Under the pieces are notes generated by a model, which was not told the DNA's origin, did no database searches, and saw only the letters and a list, made by a program, of their open reading frames with translations. Shown here piece by piece: positions 1 through 9,794 of a stretch of 64,000 bases of DNA. The translations under genes were made by a program, and so were the position numbers. This DNA is from Mycobacterium sp. DL (GTDB lineage Bacteria; Actinomycetota; Actinomycetes; Mycobacteriales; Mycobacteriaceae), in assembly GCF_039729195.1 (NCBI RefSeq), contig NZ_CP155796.1, positions 2,914,001 to 2,978,000 of the forward strand. Reading direction: 5' to 3'. Position 1 is the stretch's first letter, and the number at the start of each line of letters is the position of its first letter.

Positions 1-42
1 CGCGGCAAACCGTACCGGCAGCCACCGACAGCGCCGACCGAA

Positions 43-321
43 CTACTGAGCGTCGTCGTGGTGGGTTCGCATGGACTCGCGAATCTGCGCGAGTCGCTCG
101 GCCGCCGCCTTCTGGCGGGCGTCGTACTGCTCCTCCACGCTGCGACCCTCCGGTGACTCCGCGGCGAGCTCCGCAGATCCGATCGAGGTCGCGATTCGCG
201 TCTCGATCTTCTCGCGCACCGAGTCGAACGTCGGCACACCGCTGGCGGAGTAGCCGGTGTCCACGGGTTCGGCAGGAGCGAGTTCGGGTTCGGTGCTGGA
301 TTCGTCCGGCATGGGAATCAC
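43..321 (-). CDS. Small acidic hypothetical protein
   Basis: This is a 92-residue protein I do not recognise by function. It has a Pro/Glu-rich, probably disordered first third, then a charged helical part (about residues 33-90) rich in Glu, Arg, Ala and Gln that could form a coiled coil. It has no signal peptide, membrane segment or cysteine. The GTG at 321 is favoured over the ATG at 312 because a GGAG lies 4 nt upstream, inside the end of the esterase gene. It begins 1 nt after that gene's stop, so the two are probably co-transcribed. A small conserved hypothetical occupies a similar place next to Rv1639c in M. tuberculosis. Confidence 0.6.
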   Translation of the reverse strand: MIPMPDESSTEPELAPAEPVDTGYSASGVPTFDSVREKIETRIATSIGSAELAAESPEGRSVEEQYDARQKAAAERLAQIRESMRTHHDDAQ

Positions 322-322
322 G

Positions 323-1672
323 CTACTCCGAGGGGTTGTTCGCCGCGGGCAGGTCGACGTGCGGCACCCCCGGCGTCCCGACGGCGCTGGCGAGCCACGG
401 TAGTGCGGTGGCGAACGCGTTGGAAGCGAAGGGCCAGTCGTGGTTTCCGGGCTGGGTCACGACCGCGCAGTCGATTCCCGATCTGCTCCCCAGTCCGCAC
501 AACGCACTGGCTGCCCGTGCCTGGTCGTTGGGTTTCGCGTCGGGGGCCGACGACTCGTTCGCATCGAACCACCCCGCCACCCCTCGGTACTGCCCGTGCC
601 GGCTGATGACGGTCGCGGGGTCGAACGAGTCGTAAGCAGCGGTGCTGCCTCCGAACAGCCGGCTGATGGTCTCCTGCTTGGTGCCCGAGTTCGGCGCGGC
701 ATCCCCGGCGATGTCCTCGAACGCGCCGAACATCTCGGGATGCATGACGGTCAGATCCACAGCGCAGGTGCCGCCCATCGACCAGCCGACCACACCCCAG
801 TGGGCGCTGTCCGTGCTGACCCCGAACGTCGACTCGACGAACGGCACAACGTCTTTGGTGAGGTGATCGGCGGAGTTGCCGCGCGGTCCGTTCACGCACT
901 CGGTGTCGTTGTCGAATGTTCCACCGGGATCGGCGAACACGAACACCGGAGCGTTGCCGTCGTGCGCCGCCGCGAAGTCGTCGATCGCTTTTACGGCTCC
1001 GCCGGCGCGCAGCCAGTCTTCGGGGGTGTTGAACTCGCCGCCGATCATCATCACCGTCGGCAGTGCGGGCGGGGGATCGCTCGCGAACCATGCGGGCGGC
1101 AGGTAGACGAACTCCTGACGATGGGTGAAGCCCGAGGCGGTGGCGGGGATGTCGACGGCCACCAGGCTGCCTTTGATCGGCACCCGGTGTTGCCGCTGCA
1201 TCGCGGCGAGGGTGACCTGATCCGTCTGGTCGGGCAGTGGTCCCGCGGTGAGCTGACTCCATGCGGTCTGCACGGTGGGGAAGTATCCGACCCAGAGGTT
1301 CAGCGCCAGTGCGGCGGCCAGTGCCGCGAGTGGCAGCGCCAGTATCGACGCCGTCCGCCGCCACCACTGCGCGCCACTCCAACCCGAGACCAGCACGCCG
1401 AAGGCCACCCCGCAGAGCGCTATCCAGATCCACAGCGTGGCCGGCGCCGGATTGGTGTCGTCGGCCACGCCCGCCGACTGGACGTAGCAGTAGGCGGCCA
1501 CGGCGAGGCCGCCGCCGAGGAGCACCGACCATGGCAGCCAGACCGAACGCCAGCGGCGGGTCCGCCACCCGATGGCGGTGAGCAGAGCGACGGCGGCGAG
1601 GATCTGCACCGCGGTGGGAAGCCACCCGTGCATGAGCGACAGGTGGTGGCGCAGAGCATCCGGCACAGTCAC
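323..1672 (-). CDS. Membrane-anchored alpha/beta-hydrolase (esterase D / mycolyltransferase-like fold), Rv1639c-like
   Basis: A 449-residue probable esterase. The N-terminal third holds four hydrophobic segments (about 19-37, 44-62, 79-97, 108-127). The rest is an extracytoplasmic alpha/beta-hydrolase domain of the esterase/Ag85 superfamily. The nucleophile elbow GWSMGG places Ser298, and a GNHDW near residue 417 is the likely catalytic His; an acidic partner probably lies between them. The substrate is unknown. Envelope lipids or trehalose esters are plausible only by analogy with the fold. It sits 48 nt downstream of lysX on the same strand, as Rv1639c does relative to lysX in M. tuberculosis. 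Confidence 0.75.
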   Translation of the reverse strand: MTVPDALRHHLSLMHGWLPTAVQILAAVALLTAIGWRTRRWRSVWLPWSVLLGGGLAVAAYCYVQSAGVADDTNPAPATLWIWIALCGVAFGVLVSGWSGAQWWRRTASILALPLAALAAALALNLWVGYFPTVQTAWSQLTAGPLPDQTDQVTLAAMQRQHRVPIKGSLVAVDIPATASGFTHRQEFVYLPPAWFASDPPPALPTVMMIGGEFNTPEDWLRAGGAVKAIDDFAAAHDGNAPVFVFADPGGTFDNDTECVNGPRGNSADHLTKDVVPFVESTFGVSTDSAHWGVVGWSMGGTCAVDLTVMHPEMFGAFEDIAGDAAPNSGTKQETISRLFGGSTAAYDSFDPATVISRHGQYRGVAGWFDANESSAPDAKPNDQARAASALCGLGSRSGIDCAVVTQPGNHDWPFASNAFATALPWLASAVGTPGVPHVDLPAANNPSE

Positions 1673-1720
1673 GAATCCCAGCGTGGCCGCGAATCCTTGG
1701 AGCCGGCTGGGACTTACCTG

Positions 1721-4700
1721 CTAACGCGGTTTGGCCAGCGGGAAGGGCAGGGTTTCGCGGATGCTGCGCCCGGTGATCAGCATGACCACGCGGTCCACGC
1801 CCATCCCGAGTCCACCCGTGGGGGGCATCGCGTACTCCATGGCCTGCAGGAAGTCCTCGTCGAGCTCCATCGCCTCGGGATCCCCGCCGGAGGCCAGCAG
1901 CGACTGCTCCTGCAGTCGCCTGCGCTGCTCGACGGGGTCGGTGAGTTCGCTGTAGGCGGTGCCGAGTTCGACGCCCCAGGCGACGAGATCCCAGCGTTCG
2001 GCGAGCCCGGGCGTACTGCGGTGCGGCCGGGTCAATGGCGATACCGACGTCGGGAAGTCCTTGTAGAACGTGGGTTCGGTGGTGCGGTCCTCGACGAGGT
2101 GCTCGTACATCTCGAGCACCACCGCTCCGGTATCCCAGTGGGTCAGGTAGGGGATGCCGGCCTTGTCGCACAGTCGGCGCAGTGCCGGCAACTCGGTCCC
2201 GACGTCGATGTGCTCGCCGAGCGCCTCGGACACCGCATCGTGGACGGTCTTGACGGTCCACCGACCGGAAATGTCGACCGGTTCAAGCGTCCCGTCCTCA
2301 CGGGGACGCAGGAACACGTGCGCTCCGTTGGCGGCCTGGGCGGCGTTCTGGATCAGCTCACGGCATCCGTCGATCCACACGTGGTAGTCGGCGTGCGCCT
2401 GATATGCCTCCAGCAGAGTGAACTCGGGGTTGTGGCTGAAATCGACGCCCTCGTTGCGGAACGCCCGGCCGAGTTCGAAAACGCGCTCGACACCCCCGAC
2501 GCACAACCGCTTCAGATACAACTCGGGGGCGATCCGCAGATACAGGTCCAGGTCGTAGGCGTTGATGTGGGTGAGGAAGGGGCGGGCGTTCGCGCCGCCG
2601 TGGATCTGCTGCAGGATCGGCGTCTCGACCTCCAGAAACCCCTTGCCGACAAGGGTTTCGCGGATCGCGTGCAGGACCCCGCTGCGCGCCCTGATCAGAT
2701 CGCGGGCCTCGGTGTTGATCGCCAGGTCGACGTAGCGGGCGCGCACGCGCGCCTCCTGATCGGTCAGGCCCTTCCACTTGTCGGGCAACGGCCGCAGACA
2801 TTTTCCGATCAGCCGCCAGTTGGTGACCAGTATCGACCAGGCACCGGACCGGCTCCGCCCCACCGTGCCCGTCACCTCGATCAGGTCTCCGAGGTCGATC
2901 GCCCGGGTGAAGTCAGCGGCGCCCCCGTCGCTGAGAGCGGAGTTCTCGAGTAGCAGCTGAGCCTCGCCCGACCAATCCCGCAACTGGGCGAACAGCACAC
3001 CTCCGTAGTCACGAAGCCGCAGCACCCGCCCCGCCACCGTGACCTCTGCGCCGTCGGCGGCGGTCAGCGCCTGGGTGACGGTGTGACTGGGTGGGCTGCC
3101 CACCGGGTAGGCGTCGACGCCGTCGTCCTGAAGCGCCCTGAGCTTGGCCATCCGCACCCGGACCTGCTCGGGCAGGCGGGGCTGATCGTCGTCGGGCAGG
3201 TCGACGGCAAGGCCGCTGACGTCAGGGGTGGTTCCGTCGCTGTGCAGTAGTCCCGTCGCCACCAGCGTCCCCGGCGCGGCGATGTGGTGGCCGGTGTGCG
3301 GTTGTTCGTGGCGGCGCGAAAACGGAAGCACCAGAAAGCCTTCGGCGATCACCGAGGCCACGCCGACGCGCGGGACCAGTCGGGCGTCCTCGTAGCAGGC
3401 GAAGCGCGGCACCCAGTCGGGCTGGTACTTCATGTTCGACCGGTACAGCGTCTCCAGCTGCCACCAGCGCGAGAAGAACACCAGCAGCCAGCGCCACAGT
3501 CGGGCCACCGGTCCGGCGCCGAGCTGGGCACCCTGTTCGAACGCCGAGCGGAACATCGCGAAGTTCAGCGAGACCCGGGTGACGCCGATGTCCTCGGACT
3601 GCATGCACAGTTCGCTGACCATCAATTCGATTGTGCCGTTGGGGGATTGGGGCGATCGGCGCATCAGGTCCAGCGAAGCACCGTTGGTGCCCCACGGCAC
3701 CAGCGACAGCATCGCGACCACCTGATCGTTCTGGACGGCCTCGACCAGCAGGCAGTCGCCGTCAGCGGGGTCGCCGAGGCGGCCCAGAGCCATCGAGAAG
3801 CCGCGTTCGTCATCGGTGTCGCGCCAGGCATCCGCGCGCGTGATCACCTGGGCCATCTCGTCGGCAGCGATGTCGCGGTGTCTGCGGATCCGCACGCTGC
3901 CCCCGGCCCTGCGGGCCCTGGTCACCGCTTGACGTACCGCCCGCATGTCGGGTCCGGTCAGCCGGAAGCTGTCGGGGTGCAGGATCGCCTCATCGCCCAG
4001 CTGCAAGGCGTTGAGCCCGGCCGCGCGGAACGCCTGCGCACCCGTGGAGCTCGCGCCCATCACCCCGGGTGCCCACCCGTAGCTCTGGCACAACCCGAGC
4101 CACGCCTCGATGGCCTGCGGCCAGGACTTCTCGTCACCGACCGGATCGCCGCTGGCCAGACACACCCCGACCTCGACCCGGTAGGTGATCGCCGCGCGTC
4201 CGTTCGGCGCGAACACCACGGCCTTGTCCCGGCGGGTGGCGAAGTACCCCAGCGAGTCGTTCTTGCCGTAGAGCTCGAGCAGGCCGCGGATGGCGGACTC
4301 GTCCTCGCCGGTGAGCGCGTTGTCGGCGCGCTGTGACTGGAACAGCACGATGGCTGCGGCCATCAGCGCCAGCGCACCGAAAAGCCCGAGCAGCGCGTTG
4401 ACGAACACGTGCGGATGACCGGTGAACGTGTCGGCGTCGGCGCCGGCGAACGCGCTGACCCGGTTCAGCGCGTACCAGAACCGGTCGGGACGGGCCAGGG
4501 TGCCGGGGAAGAACTCCAGCAGCGCCCAACCGATCAGCGTCCCCACGCCCATGGCGGCGACGAGCACGCCGGCCGCCTTGAGCAGCGCGCCGCGGCGCAC
4601 CCTCGCCCAGAACTCCTTGCGGGCGGACAGCAGGAACACGACCGCAGCCACATGGAAGGCCAGCCCGATGAGCTCACCGACCTCCTGGAACCACCGTTCG

Positions 4701-5065
4701 CCACCCTCGACGAGGTCGACGATGTTCCAGCCGGCCGCCGCGACCATGTAGAGCACCAGGATCAGCCAGGCGATGCGCTTGCGTGCCGCCAGCGCGGCGG
4801 CCAGCAGGGCCAACACGAAGGCCCAGGCGAAGCTGGTATCGGGGAAGTTGAAGATGTAGTCGTTGACGAACTCGCGCGGAATCCGGATCGTCGACCGGAC
4901 CAGCGGCGAGATGCTGGCCAGCAGCGACAGGGTCGCGATGACGCCCACGACCCACCCCGCCGTTGCGGGTACCCACCGGAAACTGGATGTCGGACGCACC
5001 TTCGCGGCCGTCGTCAGGGTCATAGACCGCGAGGATATTCGCTCATCCTCGGAATGTGGTGTCAC
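1721..5065 (-). CDS. lysX: LysX: fused lysyl-phosphatidylglycerol synthase and lysyl-tRNA synthetase
   Basis: A 1114-residue fusion. It charges tRNA-Lys and transfers lysine to phosphatidylglycerol, giving a cationic lipid that protects mycobacteria from cationic peptides (known for M. tuberculosis LysX). Six or so membrane helices lie in about residues 20-250. A DUF2156/MprF-type transferase domain follows (about 260-600), then an OB-fold anticodon domain (about 655-745). The class II synthetase core has motif 2 (FRNEGVDF) and motif 3 ([10 protein letters not shown]) near the C-terminus. The GTG start overlaps the DUF1844 stop as GTGA, so translation is probably coupled. The ATG at 5023 is an alternative start. 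The sequence follows Rv1640c closely along its length, and the catalytic motifs are intact. Confidence 0.95.
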   Translation of the reverse strand: MTPHSEDERISSRSMTLTTAAKVRPTSSFRWVPATAGWVVGVIATLSLLASISPLVRSTIRIPREFVNDYIFNFPDTSFAWAFVLALLAAALAARKRIAWLILVLYMVAAAGWNIVDLVEGGERWFQEVGELIGLAFHVAAVVFLLSARKEFWARVRRGALLKAAGVLVAAMGVGTLIGWALLEFFPGTLARPDRFWYALNRVSAFAGADADTFTGHPHVFVNALLGLFGALALMAAAIVLFQSQRADNALTGEDESAIRGLLELYGKNDSLGYFATRRDKAVVFAPNGRAAITYRVEVGVCLASGDPVGDEKSWPQAIEAWLGLCQSYGWAPGVMGASSTGAQAFRAAGLNALQLGDEAILHPDSFRLTGPDMRAVRQAVTRARRAGGSVRIRRHRDIAADEMAQVITRADAWRDTDDERGFSMALGRLGDPADGDCLLVEAVQNDQVVAMLSLVPWGTNGASLDLMRRSPQSPNGTIELMVSELCMQSEDIGVTRVSLNFAMFRSAFEQGAQLGAGPVARLWRWLLVFFSRWWQLETLYRSNMKYQPDWVPRFACYEDARLVPRVGVASVIAEGFLVLPFSRRHEQPHTGHHIAAPGTLVATGLLHSDGTTPDVSGLAVDLPDDDQPRLPEQVRVRMAKLRALQDDGVDAYPVGSPPSHTVTQALTAADGAEVTVAGRVLRLRDYGGVLFAQLRDWSGEAQLLLENSALSDGGAADFTRAIDLGDLIEVTGTVGRSRSGAWSILVTNWRLIGKCLRPLPDKWKGLTDQEARVRARYVDLAINTEARDLIRARSGVLHAIRETLVGKGFLEVETPILQQIHGGANARPFLTHINAYDLDLYLRIAPELYLKRLCVGGVERVFELGRAFRNEGVDFSHNPEFTLLEAYQAHADYHVWIDGCRELIQNAAQAANGAHVFLRPREDGTLEPVDISGRWTVKTVHDAVSEALGEHIDVGTELPALRRLCDKAGIPYLTHWDTGAVVLEMYEHLVEDRTTEPTFYKDFPTSVSPLTRPHRSTPGLAERWDLVAWGVELGTAYSELTDPVEQRRRLQEQSLLASGGDPEAMELDEDFLQAMEYAMPPTGGLGMGVDRVVMLITGRSIRETLPFPLAKPR

Positions 5066-5421
5066 CAGACCGGGCCGGTGTACTTCTCTCCTGGACCGTG
5101 ACCTGGCTCCTCGGGTGCGGCGCTGGACTCGCGGAACGCCAACTGCAGCGATTTGAGTCCGTCTCGCACCGGTCCGGCGTGCGGTCCGAGGTATTCGGCC
5201 GAGGCGGTCACCAGCCCGGCCAGCGCGGTGATCAGGCGTCGGGCCTCGTCGAGATCACGGTACGGACTCTCGTCGGGGTCCGGGTCGGACAACCCGAGCT
5301 TTTCGGCGGCCGCGCTCATCAGCATCACCGCGGCTCGGGAGATCACCTCCACCGCGGGGACGTCGGCGAGCTCGCGTGCCTGCGGGGACGGCTCTGCAGC
5401 GCGTGTTGGATCATCGGTCAT
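5062..5421 (-). CDS. DUF1844 family protein
   Basis: A 119-residue protein starting [11 protein letters not shown] and ending at the coupled lysX start. The central part (about 25-90) is the helical DUF1844 pattern, with a hydrophobic helix ([19 protein letters not shown]) followed by a helix containing [12 protein letters not shown]. The family has no established biochemical function and is commonly found beside infC in actinobacteria. The C-terminal 25 residues are Pro/Gly-rich. The ATG at 5421 was chosen over a longer upstream reading because the upstream part overlaps the infC promoter region. It is divergent from infC and overlaps lysX by 4 nt. Confidence 0.8.
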   Translation of the reverse strand: MTDDPTRAAEPSPQARELADVPAVEVISRAAVMLMSAAAEKLGLSDPDPDESPYRDLDEARRLITALAGLVTASAEYLGPHAGPVRDGLKSLQLAFRESSAAPEEPGHGPGEKYTGPVW

Positions 5422-5433
5422 GGCTGCTAGACT
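5405..5433 (+). promoter_or_regulatory. Candidate promoter of the infC operon
   Basis: TAGACT at 5428-5433 fits the mycobacterial -10 pattern TANNNT and is preceded by TGC, an extended -10. A weak -35 (TTGGAT, 5406-5411) lies 16 nt upstream. Transcription would start near 5440, giving a leader of about 210 nt before infC. This is inferred from sequence only. Confidence 0.55.
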
Positions 5434-5529
5434 GGCATGCGCGACCGTCCCGGCGAACGCCAGGACAGCAAGTGGAGTCCCACTCCCACCGTTGGCCACC
5501 GATTCATTCGAAGGTACAGCGGTCCGGTC

Positions 5530-5550
5530 ACAGACATCTCTGATGTCTGT
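5530..5550 (+). promoter_or_regulatory. Leader hairpin upstream of infC
   Basis: ACAGACATC (5530-5538) and GATGTCTGT (5542-5550) form a perfect 9-bp stem closed by the loop TCT. It precedes the terminator-like hairpin by 15 nt and so belongs to a structured leader. Confidence 0.6.
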
Positions 5551-5565
5551 CCTGGTCGGCTTTGG

Positions 5566-5590
5566 GCCCTGCTATGAGCAGGGCTTTTCT
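5566..5590 (+). terminator. Intrinsic terminator inside the infC leader (candidate attenuator)
   Basis: GCCCTGC (5566-5572), loop TATGA and GCAGGGC (5578-5584) form a perfect 7-bp GC-rich stem. It is followed at once by TTTTCTGTT. It lies 62 nt before the infC start codon and downstream of the likely promoter, so it would stop infC transcription unless it is bypassed. Attenuators controlled by L20 or IF3 are known for infC-rpmI-rplT leaders in Firmicutes. Whether this one works the same way is inference. Confidence 0.6.
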
Positions 5591-5651
5591 GTTCGTTTCC
5601 GAGCAGAGGCCGACGGCGTGGGGGACTCCTGACGACAACATAGGAGGCCCC

Positions 5652-6266
<615 letters not shown>

Positions 6267-6272
6267 GGAACC

Positions 6273-6467
6273 ATGCCTAAGGCGAAAACCCACAGCGGCG
6301 CTTCCAAGCGTTTCCGCCGTACTGGAACAGGCAAGATCGTGCGCCAGAAGGCCGGCCGTAGGCACCTGCTCGAGCACAAGGCGAGCAAGCGCACCCGGCG
6401 GCTCGACGGTCGCACCGAAGTGGCCGCCAACGACAAGAAGCGCATCGCAAAACTGCTGAACGGCTGA
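6273..6467 (+). CDS. rpmI: 50S ribosomal protein L35
   Basis: A 64-residue, very basic protein beginning [20 protein letters not shown], the L35 signature, and ending in the family's [13 protein letters not shown] tail. The length is normal. It binds 23S rRNA in the large subunit. It starts 6 nt after infC, and its ribosome binding site (GAGGA) lies over the infC stop. The order infC-rpmI-rplT is conserved across bacteria, and the three are probably one transcript controlled through the infC leader. Confidence 0.97.
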   Translation: MPKAKTHSGASKRFRRTGTGKIVRQKAGRRHLLEHKASKRTRRLDGRTEVAANDKKRIAKLLNG

Positions 6468-6516
6468 CCTTTCGGCCCCAAGCCCGAACCTGACCCGAAT
6501 GAGATAGGAAGACCCC

Positions 6517-6906
6517 ATGGCACGCGTGAAGCGCGCAGTCAACGCGCAGAAGAAGCGGCGCACAATCCTCAAGGCCTCCAAGGGCTACCGCGGCCAGCGG
6601 TCGCGGCTCTACCGCAAGGCCAAAGAGCAGCAGCTGCATTCGCTGACCTACGCCTACCGCGACCGCAAGGCGCGCAAGGGCGATTTCCGCAAGCTGTGGA
6701 TCACCCGCATCAATGCGGCCGCTCGCGCCAACGGCATCACCTACAACCGGTTGATCCAGGGCCTCAAGGCCGCAGGCGTCGAGGTCGACCGCAAGAACCT
6801 CGCCGAGCTCGCCGTCAGCGACCCGGCTGCCTTCACCGCACTGGCGGATGTCGCCAAGGCCGCGTTGCCGGCTGATGTGAATGCACCGTCGGGCGAGGCT
6901 GCCTGA
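6517..6906 (+). CDS. rplT: 50S ribosomal protein L20
   Basis: A 129-residue L20 beginning [19 protein letters not shown]. It has the long basic N-terminal helix followed by the globular domain (about 60-118: [21 protein letters not shown], then [14 protein letters not shown]). It is needed for early 50S assembly. In other phyla L20 represses its own operon by binding the leader mRNA, which makes the structured region at 5530-5590 of interest. It starts 49 nt after rpmI, with a GATAGGAAGA purine stretch just upstream of the ATG. Confidence 0.97.
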   Translation: MARVKRAVNAQKKRRTILKASKGYRGQRSRLYRKAKEQQLHSLTYAYRDRKARKGDFRKLWITRINAAARANGITYNRLIQGLKAAGVEVDRKNLAELAVSDPAAFTALADVAKAALPADVNAPSGEAA

Positions 6907-6935
6907 CGGAGGACAGGAGCGAAGCGACCCGGGAA

Positions 6936-7730
6936 ATGTCGCCGCTCACCGAGCGATCTGCCCGGGTGGCGGCCGCAGTCAAGCTGCACCGTCACATCGG
7001 ACGTCGTCGCGCCGCACGCTTTCTCGCCGAGGGGCCCAACCTCGTCGAGGCCGCGTTGCGGCGCGGAGTCGTTTCTGAGCTGTTCGCCACCGAGAGCGCA
7101 GCGCAGCGGTTCGCCGGACTGTTGGCCCATACCCCGGTGCAACTGGTCACCGAGCGTGCCGCAAAGGTGTTGTCGGACACGGTGACTCCCGTGGGCCTCA
7201 TTGCGGTGTGCTCGATGCCCGAGGTGAGTCTCGACGGTGTTCTGGCCGGTGCGCCGTCGCTGCTGGCGGTACCTGTGGGTGTTTCTGAGCCAGGAAACGC
7301 CGGCACCCTGATCCGCCTCGCCGACGCGATGGGTGCCGATGCGGTGGTGTTCGCCGGGCACAGCGTCGACCCGTACAACGGCAAATGCCTTCGCGCCTCG
7401 GCGGGAAGCATCTTCTCGATTCCAGTCGTCAGCGAACCCGACGCGGAGGGTGCGGCGAGCTGTATTCGGCAAGCGGGCCTGCAGGTGCTGGCGACCACGC
7501 TCGATGGCAACGTCAACCTCGACGAAGCCGAGTTGACGGACCCGACCGCGTGGCTGTTCGGTCCCGAGGCCCACGGACTGCCCGCCGAAATCGTGGCCCT
7601 GGCGACGGCCAAGGTGCGAATTCCGATGGCGGGCGCCGCCGAAAGCCTCAATGTCGCTGCGGCCGCGGCCATCTGCCTGTACGAAACCGCGCGCCGCCGG
7701 CGCGACGCAGGGCCGTCGGCGACTGTCTAG
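6936..7730 (+). CDS. tsnR: 23S rRNA methyltransferase of the TrmH/SpoU (SPOUT) family, TsnR-like
   Basis: A 264-residue RNA 2'-O-methyltransferase. An N-terminal substrate-binding domain (about 1-105) has the typical RRAARFLAEGPNLVEAAL. The trefoil-knot SpoU domain follows, with motif 1 SEPGNAGTLIRLADA, motif 2 LFGPEAHGLP and motif 3 IPMAGAAESLNVAAAAAI. It corresponds to Rv1644, annotated tsnR. The actual target nucleotide cannot be read from sequence, and thiostrepton resistance should not be assumed. It follows rplT by 29 nt and probably shares its transcript. It converges on the SDR gene, with both stops in one CTAG (7727-7730). Confidence 0.88.
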   Translation: MSPLTERSARVAAAVKLHRHIGRRRAARFLAEGPNLVEAALRRGVVSELFATESAAQRFAGLLAHTPVQLVTERAAKVLSDTVTPVGLIAVCSMPEVSLDGVLAGAPSLLAVPVGVSEPGNAGTLIRLADAMGADAVVFAGHSVDPYNGKCLRASAGSIFSIPVVSEPDAEGAASCIRQAGLQVLATTLDGNVNLDEAELTDPTAWLFGPEAHGLPAEIVALATAKVRIPMAGAAESLNVAAAAAICLYETARRRRDAGPSATV

Positions 7731-8506
7731 GTGGACTTGAGGATCCGTTCTGACACCGTGAGCATCAGTTTCCTCGGCGTGAACCGGTATCCCGCGGCCA
7801 GGAGAGTGTTACGCAATCCGGACACCACGGTCGGGGAGCATTTGTCGAGCGCGGCCAATGCGGTGTCGACGACCTGCTTGGGTGTCTGGCGGCCGTCGGT
7901 GAGGAACTCGTCTCCGGTGCGGGCGAAGAACTCGGTCTCCGTCGCCCCGGGACACAGGGCGAGCACCTTCACCTTGGTGCCACGGCACTCCTGCCAGACG
8001 GCTTCGGTGTAGGACAGCACAAACGCCTTGGTGGCGCCGTAGACGGCCATGCCCGGTGTCGGCTGGAAAGCCGCGGTCGACGCGACGTTGATCACGGCAC
8101 CGAACCGCCGGTGTGTCATCGACGGCAGGAAGCGTGCCGTGAGGTCAACCAGTGTCCCGCAATTCAACTGGATCTGTGCAGCGTTGGCCTCAGGATCCTG
8201 ATCGATGAACTTCGAGTGCAATCCGACGCCGGCGTTGTTGACCAACACATCGATGGTCCGTCCGAGCTCACGTACCTTGCTTTCGACTTCGGCGCCAGCA
8301 CCGGGCGCCGCGAGATCTGCGGTGACCACATCGATCACGATCCCGGGGTGCTTGGCGACGAGGACCGCGCGCAAGCCTTCGAGTTTGTCGGCCCGCCGCG
8401 CGACCAGCACAAGATTGGCGCCGCGCTGCGCGAGCTGGACGGCGAACTCCTCACCGATCCCGCCGCTCGCCCCGGTGATCAATGCAGTGCTGTTGCTGAA
8501 GTCCAC
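7727..8506 (-). CDS. Short-chain dehydrogenase/reductase (classical SDR)
   Basis: A 259-residue NAD(P)-dependent oxidoreductase. The Rossmann motif TGASGGIG lies near residues 11-18 and an NNAG motif near 90. The catalytic Ser (VASTAA) and the YGATK Tyr/Lys pair lie near 145-163. ARRADK after beta-2 suggests NADP preference. The substrate is unknown; the family has many lipid and ketone reductases in mycobacteria. GTG start. It is the last gene of an operon with acyl-CoA dehydrogenase (33 nt gap) and the MpaB-type oxygenase, which suggests a role in lipid or steroid-like catabolism, by context only. Confidence 0.85.
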   Translation of the reverse strand: MDFSNSTALITGASGGIGEEFAVQLAQRGANLVLVARRADKLEGLRAVLVAKHPGIVIDVVTADLAAPGAGAEVESKVRELGRTIDVLVNNAGVGLHSKFIDQDPEANAAQIQLNCGTLVDLTARFLPSMTHRRFGAVINVASTAAFQPTPGMAVYGATKAFVLSYTEAVWQECRGTKVKVLALCPGATETEFFARTGDEFLTDGRQTPKQVVDTALAALDKCSPTVVSGLRNTLLAAGYRFTPRKLMLTVSERILKST

Positions 8507-8539
8507 CTGACGCTCCTGCGGTAGTCGGCGAACTCGAGG

Positions 8540-9790
8540 CTAGTCGCTCAGCAGACCCCTGGCTACGTGCGTGATCTGGACTTCGTTACTGCCGGCGTAG
8601 ATCATCAGTGATTTGGCGTCGCGGGCGAGCTGTTCCACCCGGTATTCGGTCATGTATCCGTTGCCGCCGAACACCTGGACAGCCTCCATCGCGACGTCGG
8701 TCGCGGCCTGGGAGCAGTACCACTTGATCGCCGAGGCCTCCGCGAGGGAGATGGTGGTACCGGTCTGGGCCGCCTCGATCACCCGGAACAGCATGTTGCG
8801 CACGTTCATTCGTGCGACCTCCATGGAGGCGAGCTTGAGCTGGATCAGCTGGAACTGGCCGATCTCCTTGCCCCACAGCGTCCGGGCCTTGGCGTAGTCG
8901 ACACAGAGTCGGAGGCATTCCTCGATGACGCCGAGCGCCATCGCGGCCACACCGATGCGTTCGGCCGAGAAGTTGGAGCGGGCGCTGTCTCGGCCGGTGT
9001 CGCTGGCTCCGTCGCCCTCGGTCTCACCCAGCAGGCGATCCCGGCCGAGCCGGACGTCGTTGAAGAACAACTCTCCAGTGCGTGACGAGTGAATACCCAT
9101 CTTGCGGAAAGGCTTCGACTGGACGAAGCCGTCCATCCCGCGGTCCAGCACGAAGGTGAGGACTTTGCGGTCGCGCTTGTCAACACCGGAGTCCCTTTCC
9201 TCGAGCTTGGCGTAGACCACGACGACGTCGGCATCCGGACCGTTGGTGATGAACGTCTTCTGGCCGTTGAGAATGTAGTCATCACCGTCGCGCACCACAT
9301 AGGACTTCATCCCGCCGAACGCGTCCGAACCTGAATCGGGCTCGGTGATCGCCCAAGCCCCCACCTTGTCGTAGGTCACCAGATCGGGGAGCCAGCGTTC
9401 CTGCTGGGCGAGGGTGCCACGGCCCATGATGGTCGGCACGGTCAGCCCGAGGCTGACCCCCATCCCGGTGACCACGCCCATCGAAACCCGGCACAGCTCG
9501 CTGATCACCACAAATCCCATGCCGGCCGATCCGCCGTCGCCGCCGAACATCCCTCCGGAAGACGGCTTGTCCCGAGCGGAATCGCCGCCCTCGCGCAGCC
9601 GGGTCAGTCGCTTGTCGAGCGAGTCGCGCGCCATATCGGCGATGCCGAAGGTCGTAAAGAGATTGCGGATGATGGGGTAGGGCTCCATCTCGCCGCTTTC
9701 GAGTGCGTCGACATGAGGCCGTACCTCCTTGTCGACGAACTCCCGAACGGCGTCACGCACGGCGATATCGACGTCAGACCAATCGAGCAT
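8540..9790 (-). CDS. Acyl-CoA dehydrogenase family protein
   Basis: A 416-residue FAD enzyme that would introduce a 2,3-double bond into an acyl-CoA. It has the standard N-terminal helical, middle beta (WAITEPDSGSDAFGG) and C-terminal helical domains, ending with QVFGGNGY and the IYAGSNEVQ region. The usual catalytic Glu of the IYEG motif is Ala here. A Glu is present in FSAERIG, matching the isovaleryl/long-chain type position. A Gly/Ser-rich insertion of about 30 residues sits near residues 65-90. The ATG at 9790 begins MLDWSDVD, 4 nt after the upstream oxygenase stop, so the pair is translationally linked. Confidence 0.88.
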   Translation of the reverse strand: MLDWSDVDIAVRDAVREFVDKEVRPHVDALESGEMEPYPIIRNLFTTFGIADMARDSLDKRLTRLREGGDSARDKPSSGGMFGGDGGSAGMGFVVISELCRVSMGVVTGMGVSLGLTVPTIMGRGTLAQQERWLPDLVTYDKVGAWAITEPDSGSDAFGGMKSYVVRDGDDYILNGQKTFITNGPDADVVVVYAKLEERDSGVDKRDRKVLTFVLDRGMDGFVQSKPFRKMGIHSSRTGELFFNDVRLGRDRLLGETEGDGASDTGRDSARSNFSAERIGVAAMALGVIEECLRLCVDYAKARTLWGKEIGQFQLIQLKLASMEVARMNVRNMLFRVIEAAQTGTTISLAEASAIKWYCSQAATDVAMEAVQVFGGNGYMTEYRVEQLARDAKSLMIYAGSNEVQITHVARGLLSD

Positions 9791-9794
9791 GTGT

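Noticed and set aside
318..2261. 647-codon frame overlapping the esterase and lysX 3' end in another minus-strand frame
   Set aside because: The translation is Arg/Gly/Pro-rich without conserved motifs, and it spans two real genes in a different frame.
440..2953. 837-codon open frame on the plus strand opposite the esterase and lysX
   Set aside because: It is antisense to two well-supported genes, has no recognisable domain, and its composition is that of a GC-rich shadow frame.
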